Of a stretch of DNA of 64,000 bases, positions 50,730 through 59,700 are shown one piece after another. Numbering within the stretch: the stretch's first letter is position 1; each line of letters starts with the position of its first letter. The DNA is from Cytospora piceicola. Taxonomy: Eukaryota > Ascomycota > Sordariomycetes > Diaporthales > Cytosporaceae. Under the pieces are notes generated by a model. It had not been told where the DNA came from, ran no database searches, and worked only from the letters and a program-made list of their open reading frames with translations. A program made the position numbers and the translations under genes. The stretch covers positions 310,001-374,000 of the forward strand of contig JALQBC010000022.1 of assembly GCA_023375675.1 (NCBI GenBank), given 5' to 3'.

Positions 50730-52283
50730 CTACGAGAATTGGCGTAGAAGCAATCCCTCTCCGCCGCTTTCCATGTCGATGTTGTAGACGTAAAAGCCGC
50801 CGTCACTCGTAACGACCATAACCTGCGGACTACTACTGCTCATTGCCACAACACTTCGCAGAGGCCCGCCGGGGAACATCAGCCCTGCAGGGCCTGAGCC
50901 GGCTGTACCTTTGTTAGAAGACGCCGCTGGTGACACTTTAGGTATCTTGATGTATGCGAAGTCGCGTTGAGGCTCCCACATCTCCGTCACGGTCTGCGGA
51001 AGGTATGATCCAACGACGCCGGCCACACTGCGGCCCATCAGTTGGGAAGACCGCCGCAGCATGCTGCCGAACGAGCCACTCTGCCGTCGATTTGCCGCGG
51101 CACCGTTATTACCTGAAGCATTGTTAGCAGATGATGCCGCCATATCAGCAGCATCACTGCGTGGCGAGCCTGTGACACTACCGGCCGACTCGTTCCCACT
51201 GTCATAACTACGAGATCGCGATCTGGACCATCGATCCGCGTGGGTTGAAGGCGCCAAACTTGTGGCCCCCAACGCTGCAGCCGCACCGGCCCCGGCCGCA
51301 CTTCCATTCGGACCAGAGTTTGCCAATCGGAATATGTGAACCGTGTCTGAGGTTGACGAGACACAGAGCAGGGTGGAGCTCAGGTTGAACGACATGCTGT
51401 ATATTGTAGACGGATATGTGCCACGGCGGAACTGGTACAACTTCTGACCCCGTGGCACTGAGAAGACGCGGATGATTGTGCCCGTCTCGGAGGCGGTGGC
51501 CAGGAGGGTTCCGTCACTGTTGAGAGCGATGCAGGAAAGTGGCGAGCGGTGGGCCTCGATGACGTTGACGGCCTTCAACGTTTGTGTATCGAAAATCAGG
51601 ACATCGCCGGAAGTCGGAGGGACGTAGGTGGAAAGAGGAGGAGCATGTGCTGGGCGTCTTTCGCCCGTATCTTCCCTCGGTTTGGGCAAGGGGTAGGCAA
51701 TGTAGCAGTTCTCGGATGAGGGAGAGAGCGCGCATATGGCGGTCGGGTTCGGAGAGGTGGATATGACATGGAGCAGTGTCATATTGGCGATGTCGTACAG
51801 ATATATCTCCTCCTCCAGGACTACTGCTAAGCGCCTACGGTTCAGACGGACGGCAAGGACGGCGGAGCGGAAGGTGAGTTCGCAAATGACGGAGGCCCTC
51901 TGTTGATATCATCAGCCATGCTTTCCTTCTCTTTCTGTGTGGCCAGGAGGAGATGAATGCACCTTTGTATTTTGGATGATAAGATGGCGGGGTGACAAGA
52001 CCAGGGCGACAAGGGAGGTGGAAAAAAGCATTTCGATGATTGAGACATTGCCATCGTCGCTACTGAATATTTTGGAAAAGGGGTCGGTATGGTAGATTCG
52101 GAAGCCTTTAGAGGTGCCTGTATAGAAGAAATCAGCAAGATTGACCAGTCGGGGAGCCCCGGCCAGTCCAGGCAAGGCCAGGGGAGGGGGGGGGGAGGCA
52201 GAATGGTGGCATGAATACATACCGACAGCCAGGCAGCTGTGGTCTTGGTTGAAGGTGATGAAGTTGAGGTTCGCGGAAGTCAT
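50730..52283 (-). CDS. ATG18: Autophagy-related protein Atg18
   Basis: PROPPIN-family beta-propeller that binds PI3P and PI(3,5)P2 at the autophagosome precursor and vacuole. Three exons: 52223-52283, 51963-52117 and 50730-51899, giving 461 residues; yeast Atg18 is 500. The splice sites restore [16 protein letters not shown] and [14 protein letters not shown]. The lipid-binding motif FRRG is in [17 protein letters not shown] Ser/Asn/Gly-rich loop follows (roughly the [11 protein letters not shown] to NRRQSGSFG stretch), longer than in yeast at that place. The C-terminus has the last blade ([21 protein letters not shown]). The start is the ATG at 52283, with CCACC just before it; the frame runs a little further upstream without an ATG. 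Intron 1 contains a 10-C tract. A retrotransposon begins 451 bp upstream of the ATG. Confidence 0.95.
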
Positions 52284-52720
52284 GGTGGCAAGCAATGTCT
52301 GCTATACCAATAGGTAGAGAGGCAGAGGAACGGGCAAGAGAAGACGGAGGAAGAATGAACCAGGGCCAGGACATGCCGTGGGTATGAAACCACAAGCACG
52401 AGGACCCGCAGGCGATCGTTGATGAGCACAGCAAACAAGCAGTCAGTTGTTTACTTGTTGACTATGTTTTAAAGGGGAGTCGAGGAGGATAAGGCAGGTG
52501 GCAGCTTTACAGGCAGCAGATTGGCCTGTCGTACAGTATTGAGGAACACAGGCGTATCTGGCAGCAGGCAGCTCGGCTCGACTGGTAATCTAGGCGGAGT
52601 GCGGATCTGTCTTCAAGCATATGGATATGACCAAGACAAGACAATTGGACACAAGTATCGAGCGAGGCTTGAGAGCCAGGATACACAGGCGAGAAGTTGA
52701 TGAAGTCGGGGAGGAATGAG
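52284..52720 (-). promoter_or_regulatory. ATG18 upstream region, cut by insertion
   Basis: The 437 bp from the ATG18 start to the first target-site duplication are all that remains directly adjacent of its 5' flank. The rest lies beyond the element, at 58933 onward. No specific site is recognised. Confidence 0.5.
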
Positions 52721-52734
52721 AAGCTCAACGGTGA
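52721..52734. repeat. Target-site duplication, left
   Basis: The 14-bp AAGCTCAACGGTGA is repeated exactly at 58919-58932. The pair brackets the non-LTR element and defines its ends. Confidence 0.92.
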
Positions 52735-52750
52735 TGATGATGATGATGAT
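52735..52750 (-). repeat. LINE 3' tail, (ATC)n microsatellite
   Basis: Read on the minus strand the element ends in five ATC repeats, directly joined to the target-site duplication. Simple-repeat tails instead of poly-A are known in some LINE clades. Confidence 0.75.
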
Positions 52751-52755
52751 GTCTT

Positions 52756-52774
52756 TAACCGCCGTAGGCGGTTA
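52756..52774 (-). other. LINE 3' UTR stem-loop
   Basis: TAACCGCC, loop GTA, GGCGGTTA: a perfect 8-bp stem with a 3-nt loop, 5 bp from the ATC tail. In stringent LINEs a 3' stem-loop next to the tail is the reverse transcriptase recognition site. That role is inferred here from position. Confidence 0.6.
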
Positions 52775-53396
52775 GGCCACTAGGGCCATAACCGCGGCCT
52801 CCCGTGGGGCATAGGGCGTGGCAGCGCCAGCTATCTAGTTTGTGGCAGTAGAATACATGTACAAAGGGGCTAGATTAAGTGGTCTGAGGAGTGAGTTAGT
52901 TGCTCGCCTGTGGCGCAGCAATTCCGCCGAGAGCCGGTTGCCTTAACGACTAAGCGCAACCCCGCTCAGCAGAAAATTCCCGCACCACAGCCGCCCAACA
53001 AATCTCCTCCTCGGGCCTGCCTTTTCCATCCCAATCCCATTCACTCAGGGGGTGCTGTCCAGCTGGCTGGGCACACCGTTCCTGGGCCAATTCCCAGCCT
53101 TTCCACCAGAATGATCACCGTGTGCCAGTTTATGGGCTTATAGCGCTGTGAACGTCGGACCTCCATTGCCCAGTCAAATCGGGCGCGATGGCGGTGCGGT
53201 GCTGCGACCAGTTGCCTGCAACCGGGAGCATCGCCAAATTTCGGTTGGCAATCTTTTGAGGGAGACCACCGAGAACCGCTGATCGATGGCGTTGATAGCC
53301 AGTAACAAAGGGAATAAAAGCAAAAGCAAAAAGAGACGTGGTGCAGATGGACTGCCCACGCAAGGGAGAGAAAAACAATAGGACGCGACGGGGCCC

Positions 53397-56300
53397 CTAG
53401 CGGGGCACCCGCCTGAGACGCGGCCGGTGGACAATCTCAGTGAAGTACCGCGACTTGTCCGCCAGCCCAACAAAGGTCTCAAATCCCCGGCCGAGTATTC
53501 GGTCCACGGCTGCCCGGGGCGAGGGTGCCAGCCTCGCCTTCAGGCGCCTGGGGATCTTGGCGCATTGAAAAATGTGCCCGGGGGTTTTTGGACAGCCGCA
53601 CGCACAGTCCAGGGCTGCGTCAAGGTGATTGAAGCGGAGGTGATACTCCTTAAAGTCGCCGTAGCCTAGCCGCGCCGCCAGAAGGTGGCGCAGGGTCCGT
53701 CTGGGGGTGAGGAGCTCTGGTGGGCAGCCGATCTTGGCCGTGAGGTCAAGGTTACGGTATCGCCCGACATGGTCCTTGCGGGTCAGCCACCATTTTTGGA
53801 AGGCTCGGTTGCCGCGCTCTTTGACAGTCCTGCGAACCGTCGAGTGAGAGGCGAAGGCGTCTGTGGGTGCGGGGAGCTGGCAGGCGAGGTTCGCTAGCCG
53901 GTCAGCCTCCTCGTTGCCGGGGATGTCCATGTGTCCGGGGCTCCATCGTACGGTAACTCGTCCGCGGGCCTCGGCCAGAGCTTGAAATTGTCTGAACTCG
54001 TGCTAAGACGAGATTGCGGGTGTACCGCGCAGGCACTGCACCACTGAGGAGTTGTCGATGCAGACATGAATACCGTCAATGCTGCTGTCAAGTTAGGCGA
54101 TGCGGCAGGCGGCTTCCAGGGCTCGCGCGGCCCCAGTTGCCTCCGCATCGAAGACCTCCACAGGGCCCAGTCGGCCATAGGACTGATAAACGATAAGTCC
54201 GCCGTAGTACACGGCGAAACCCCATCCCACTGCCCCATCCTCCTGTTTAGACCCGTCCGAGTAGACGATTAAGTCCGACCGTGGTGCTGACTCTAGCCAC
54301 AACAGATAATCCTCCGCCGCGTCGGCTTTCGACCGATCAACGACCGCCAGGTGTGAAGCACCCGTGAACCGCCGGGGGACAAGCGAGGGGCGAGGAAAGG
54401 ACGGGAGGCTGGCCGCGATACGCGCCAGGTTCGTGCGCTCGTGGCGGCGGGCCGAGCGTGCGTTCTTTAGGGGAGCAAGACGGGCAACAAGGGGGTAGGC
54501 CGCGTCGAGGGAACCAAGACGAAGGGCGAAGCGATCCCTGGCCATCTCGAGCAGCTGGTCAGGGTGGGGGATACCTGCTTCCCTATAGAGGGCGTCGGTT
54601 GGTGCCGTTCGATAGACGGGGAGAATTGAAAGGAGAGCGACGCGGAGACAGCTGCTGATCTCGTTGATCAATCCGCTTTTGCCTAATGGTACCCACGTTC
54701 CGGCACGGCCGTACGCGGGTCGAGTGTGTCCGTAAAACCAGACTTCCGAGCCGTAGAGTGCGACTGACTCAACGCATGCCCGCACCGCCTGTCTCATGAG
54801 GTGGGGCGGGGGTCCTGAGTAGGTAGTGCAGAAGCCGCGGATGTGTCCTGCGACCTTCCGTGCTTTCGCAATCCATTCCCGTATATGTGACCTGAAACCG
54901 AGGGCTCTGTCGAACCAGATGCCGAGCCACCGAAGGCGTGGCAGAGGGTGTTTGTCGATACCGTCGTGTGATACCAATGGGAGAGGGCGGGCTTTATCCT
55001 CTCTGCGCCGAGTAATGTGAATGACCTCTGTCTTGTCAGGGTCGAACTAGACTGCGTTGTCACGGCCCCACTGAGTGAGTTCAGAGATCTTCGCCGTAGC
55101 GCGGGCGGCGGTCTCTTCAAGGGTGTTCCCAACAGAGATGTGCGCCACGTCGTCCGCGTATCCAAACCGCCTGTCCGGCTCGGAGAGCCGGTAGATAGGT
55201 TCTGTATACAGGAGGAATAGTATGGGGGAGAGTGGTGATCCCTGTGGGAGGCCGCACAGAAGTTCGAACGGTTCCGTGAGGGTTTGTTGCAGGCGCACGC
55301 GGGCCGTGCGGTCAGACATAAATGTGTGAACGTAGTCAACGAGTCCGTGTGCCCAGCCCTGTTCGCGTAAGCGGAGGGCCATCCGGTTTCGGAGCACAGA
55401 GTCGAAGGCTCCCTTGATGTCGGATGTCGTGAGGGTGACCACTTTGCCGGCGATGAGGGCGCTTTCGATGTCATGAGTAAGGGCTACCGCTAGGTCTGTA
55501 GAGGACCGTTTTAGCAGGGCGCTGACCTGGTTAGGGTGCAGGACGCCACGGTCGAGGGCGAGGTAGGAGAGCCTGGCTGCGACCAGGCGTTCGAGACCTT
55601 TGCTGAGGCATGACAGCAGGGCGATCGGTCGCCAGTCCCGTACCGAGGTCAGGTCCCGCTTGCCGCCTTTAGGGATCATGACGACCTCGGCTTGTCTCCA
55701 ACAGAGGGGATGGTGGCCGAGGCGGAGGCATTGTTCGAAGAGCGCGCGGATGTATTCGCCGACGTCCGCCCAGAATTCCTGGAGGGCTATGACGGTGATC
55801 TTGTCGGTCCCGGGGGAGGTGTCGCCAGTGCGCGTGACGCATGCTGCAGCTTCGTCGAGCAGCACAGTAGGGTTCCATAGGATATGTCTGCGGGGGGCGA
55901 CCGGGACTGCCGGGTGGTCTAGGTCGTCCTGCCCGGTGAAGCGTTGTAAGGCCGACCGGCCAAGTAACTAAGCCTTGTCGTGTTGGGAGGTGCACACAGT
56001 GCCGTCGCCAGCGTCGAGCGGGGGCGGGGCGATAGCGAGCTCGGATTTGTGTAGTTTGACCACCTGGAAAACGTGATGTGGCATGACCAGGTTGGTGAAG
56101 GCCCGTTTCGTATGCTCCTTCTTGGCCTTTCGTACCGCTGATCGGAATTTCTGTCGCGCGATACATGCGTCGGGGTGAAGCCAGTAGTTGTCCCTAGTAG
56201 CTTAGTGGGCCTCTCTGCGGAGCACCGCGCATTCATCATTCCACCAGGGGGCGTCGTGTCCTCGAGGGACGCTGATTCGGCCTGCCGCCAGCATGGAGCC

Positions 56301-57200
56301 ATGGAGCAGGTCGGTCAGCGCCTTGGCGGCTGAGTCCAGCGCCGGCACGTCGCACCCTAACTCTGGCAGGTAGGGGATGCCGAGCCGAACGAGCTCAGCT
56401 GCTCGCTCGAGCTCTTCGGTGTCGAGGCGGATCTTACCTGGGGGGAGGGTGCGGGCGGCGAGTAGCGGCAGGCGGGTGAGCACGGTGAAGTGGTCCGATC
56501 CCACGTCAAGGTGCTCCTCGATTGCGCAGCTCGCCCGGGGGATGTTAGTAATGGCGAGGTCTAGCACGTTGCCGTACCCGTTAGTAGCTTGATTCAGGGG
56601 GTTGAGCACTTGAAGCCCGTGGTCGTCCGTCCAGTTGGCGAGGAACGGCCCGATGCCGGTGGCGGTCTTATCGGTCTGCCAGCGATGATGGATCGAGTTG
56701 AAGTCGCCGCCGAGCAGCATATTGTCCGGGGGCGTCCAGTTGTTGAACACCTTTTTGATGACCGAGTCATCCTGGGAAATGTGGGGCTGTTGGTAAGCCG
56801 AAACGAATGTGATGTTGTTAACACGGACCCAGCACACGTCGCGTGTCTCGGTAATGGTGAGTCCGGCCACAGGAGTAAGTTGGTCAGAGACGAAGCCCTG
56901 ACCCTTGCGAATGTAGATGGCGACGCGAGGCCGGGTGGCCTCACCGTCCCATCGCCTGACCGGCAGGTAGGTGTCGAATCCCGGGTGTGTCTTTGTGCGG
57001 CATTTGCCGTCCGCGAAGACCTTAGTCCAAGGTTCCTGAAGGAGAACAATGTCGCAGTGATAGGCCCACGCCAGCTGGAGGGCGGCGTCGTGTACTGCTC
57101 CTGATCGCATGCCCTTGTTGCAGTTGAGCTGGAAGACCAGGGTCTCGGTCTTCCGGGGCCGTCGTGTCCGGGGGTGTTGGCGTCCGGGTGTATTATTCAT
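53397..57200 (-). pseudogene. LINE ORF2: endonuclease-RT-RNase H, RIP stops
   Basis: One continuous frame of 1268 codons interrupted only by five stops, at 56202-56204 (TAA), 55968-55970 (TAG), 55047-55049 (TAG), 54093-54095 (TAA) and 54003-54005 (TAG). No frameshift. The N-terminal APE endonuclease has FQLNCNKG, LLQEPW, GGDFNSIHHRW and SDHFTVL. The reverse transcriptase has RPIALLSCLSKGLE, TTSDIKGAFDS, LPQGSPLSPILFLLY and the catalytic YADD. RNase H has VYSDGS, DAEATGAARALEA, then after the fourth stop a VCIDNSSVV segment and GHMDIPGNEEAD. A Cys/His motif (CACGC...HIFQC) ends the protein. All catalytic residues are retained, so loss of function comes from the stops alone. The ATG overlaps the ORF1 stop. 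Confidence 0.92.
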
Positions 57201-58785
57201 GAGATTGGGCGTGGATTGAGGCCTGGAGGTCCCCGTCAGGGGTTACCGCGGTGTCGATGTCCATACTGTCAGCCGGCTGTCCAGCTTGCCTGGGCACTGG
57301 CGGACGGGTCCGGGGGGCTGATGGCGAGTGCGTGGATGCGGGCGTGCTGTCCCGTACCTCCTTCGCCATCGTGGTTTCTGGGTTGGCGGCACGGTAGGCT
57401 CTGACTCCCTCCGTGCGGACCTTTTTGCGCTGGGCCTTGGTGAGACGAACGGTCTGCCCGTTGACTCGTTTGGGCCTAGCCGGGCACTGAGGGAAAGTTG
57501 CGTCGTGGGGGCCGCGGCAGTTGGCGCACTGGCGGGCTTCCTGGCAGTCATCGTGACCGTGGTCCTTACCGCCGCACTATCGGCAGTGCTGTCGGTGGTT
57601 GCATCTGTGGGTCTCATAGAACTCCCAGCAGTTCTCACACTGGGCGAGGCGGAACTTACGCTTAACCGGGCGAGACAGCCGGCTTCGGCCAAACACGCAG
57701 AAGCGGGTTTTGAGTGGGTTCGCGAACGCGACGATCCATGTGTTCGACGCGAGATTTTCGTCGTAGTGCTGAGAGCGGTGGCACGTCAGGGGGCGTTGGC
57801 CCGTCTGCGCAATCGCCTCTTCCAGCACCGCTTGGTCCATAGGGAGGCGCTCACCCTTCCAGTCGGTGATCGTGGTAGGCACCTCCTCAATGCAGTAGGT
57901 GTGCCAGACCTGGCTGGCCTCCACAGTGTCGCAGCCGACCAGCGCTTTGAGTTCGGTCTCCCTGGTGAGGAGAAGCTTCCGCGTGAGCTCGTCGCGAGGC
58001 CGGATTGCCCATCCGGTCCGAACCTTCGCCGCTGTGGGCAGGTCGGCGAGGGGGAGTTGCAGGGCTTCGGCGATCATGGCCCTGACCTGGAAGGATTCGT
58101 ACCTCCAGGCCGGGGATTGTTCGTCGAGGCGCAAGAAGAGGCGCAGATCCTCTTTTGGCTCCACGTTGGTGTGGGAGCCTGAGACGATGGTCTTTTGTTG
58201 CCGGCGGGCAGTGGGAGCGGTTTCCGGCGCGCGCTGGGCCGCGACATTCGCGTATGACAGGCTGGACCGACCGTCGCCTGGGCCCGCAGTAAGGGCGGGT
58301 CCCTGTGCCGAGGTGGTCGAATGAGACAGAACGTGGCGTGCCGCGTTCTGTTGGGGCTGGTTGTTGGGGGTCTGGCCGATGCCCCCGTTGATCGCGTCCC
58401 CGAGGTATGCCTCGAAGCTGGCGTGGAACTCGAGCGCAGCCTGTAGCTGCGCGCCCTTGGTGAACCGCTTGGAGGCGGCGTCCAGAGCTTGGGAGAGGGC
58501 AAGAAAGACTTCATGTCGAGCCTTCGTAACTGCCGCGTGCTGTGCGATGTGAGCCGCAAGTCGTGACATAGATTCGGGCGCCTTGGGGGCGGGCGCGAGG
58601 GGGTTTCGATCAGGCAGAGCTCCCATGGGCATCGGAGAGAACGGGAGGTCAGACTCCTGTTGTCGCCGGCGCCGCTTGCCTTTGGTGACAGTTTCGTAGC
58701 CGTCAGAGTCAGCGATGGCAGCCGACCGTGCAGGCATGGAGGTTCGAGGGGTGCGAAGCCCCGGGGGCAGTGGTTGGAAAGCCAT
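57193..58785 (-). pseudogene. LINE ORF1: gag-like zinc-knuckle protein, one stop
   Basis: The frame has 530 codons from the ATG at 58785 (MAFQPLPPG) to TAA at 57193-57195. One internal TAG at 57577-57579 interrupts it between the first and second zinc knuckles. The N-terminal half is charged and helical (SRLAAHIAQHAAVTKARHEV). Three CCHC-like knuckles follow (CENCWEFYETHRC, then CGGKDHGHDDC, then CANCRGPHDATFPQC), typical of LINE nucleic-acid chaperones that coat the RNA. The stop could derive from CAG by a RIP-type change. The ORF1 TAA overlaps the ORF2 ATG, which suggests ORF2 was translated by reinitiation. Confidence 0.88.
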
Positions 58786-58918
58786 TGCCCTGACGCGTCC
58801 CAAGGACGGTCGTGATAGTTGTCGTGGTGTTTTGAAGGGTTGTTAAGCAAATGTATGCTGAATTGGTGTGCAGCCTTAACAGAAGGTGCCAAGACTGACT
58901 AAAATCAAGGAAGTATAT

Positions 58919-58932
58919 AAGCTCAACGGTGA
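58919..58932. repeat. Target-site duplication, right
   Basis: An exact copy of the 14 bp at 52721-52734, next to the 5' end of the LINE. Confidence 0.92.
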
Positions 58933-59700
58933 GTGATGTTGAAGAGGGCAGCTGACCCCGGCCAGTGACGACTCTGGGGCTTTGGAGCTTCCATCCAATG
59001 TCAACGTTAACTGTTCCTGCCCCACTCATAAGCCAACCCCCGGCGCTCATGCTTCAATGTTCCAGTGCTGTAATGGGAGCTTAGACCAAGCGGGGCTGCC
59101 TGTCTTCAGGCTACCTGGGTACCTAAGTACCTCTAGGTGCTAGGTAGCTGGCTTAGGTAAGTACATACTTACCTAAGTAATTCTCTAATTCTAGATACCT
59201 AGGTACTTACCTAGGTAGCTAGGTAGGTAGATGTGTTAGCGATTGTTTGATATCTGGCACATCTAGTACTACTGTATACCTAAGTAATATCTATGACCTA
59301 GGTAGGTATATATGAGACACACTTCGTCCGGTATAGGTATCCAATTGTCATATTTCTCTGATAGGTCAGTATTATCTAAATGATTAGCTACCTATGTACC
59401 TAGATAACATTCAAGAAAACGAACCTTGGAATCTTATGCTTCCTCACCAGCGGGGTTACTGAGTTAAGGCCTGTACCGTTACCGTACCGTACCGTACCGC
59501 AACCGCAGCCCGATGGGGGACCCCTGCAGTTCATCAAGGGTAAAACCCTGAAAGAGACGCCCCGTTGCAACGCCTCGCCCGACTCGCCGTCTCGTCAAAT
59601 TTCACATTATGGAAACCATCAACCAGCCTACCTACATACAAAGTGAGATACTCTTGTGAACCTGGAGGCCCGGCCACAAGTGCTCGTGTCAGTTCATATC
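58933..59700 (+). promoter_or_regulatory. TYW4 upstream region
   Basis: This lies between the LINE's right duplication and the start codon of the wybutosine gene. It has a TACCTAGGTA cluster (59112-59310) and a CCGTA pentamer run (59472-59505). Before the insertion it was continuous with the ATG18 upstream region, so the two genes shared a divergent spacer of about 1.2 kb. Confidence 0.5.
59112..59310. repeat. TACCTAGGTA motif cluster
   Basis: Dense copies of ACCTAGGTA, ACCTAAGTA and CTAGGTAGG variants, with another copy near 59395-59405. Same dispersed family as at 9221, 17634, 24480, 41420 and 46622. Confidence 0.75.

Larger units (their letters stand above)
52735..58918 (-). mobile_element. 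Full-length non-LTR (LINE) retrotransposon
   Basis: A 6.2-kb LINE-type element, transcribed on the minus strand, between exact 14-bp target-site duplications. Order: a short 5' leader (58786-58918), ORF1 with zinc knuckles (58785-57193), and ORF2 with endonuclease, reverse transcriptase and RNase H (57200-53397). A 3' UTR of about 660 bp, a hairpin, and a short (ATC)n tail in place of poly-A complete it. The two frames overlap by 8 nt (ATGAATAA). Domain order with an RNase H after the RT fits the Tad1-like fungal clade; that placement is inferred. Six in-frame stops and no frameshift were found, and every stop is TAA or TAG explainable by one CpA to TpA change. CA and TG are otherwise abundant, so this copy was only lightly touched by RIP. 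Confidence 0.93.

Noticed and set aside
57328..58182. 284-codon plus-strand frame in the retrotransposon
   Set aside because: It is antisense to LINE ORF1, whose zinc knuckles and frame continuity identify the coding strand.
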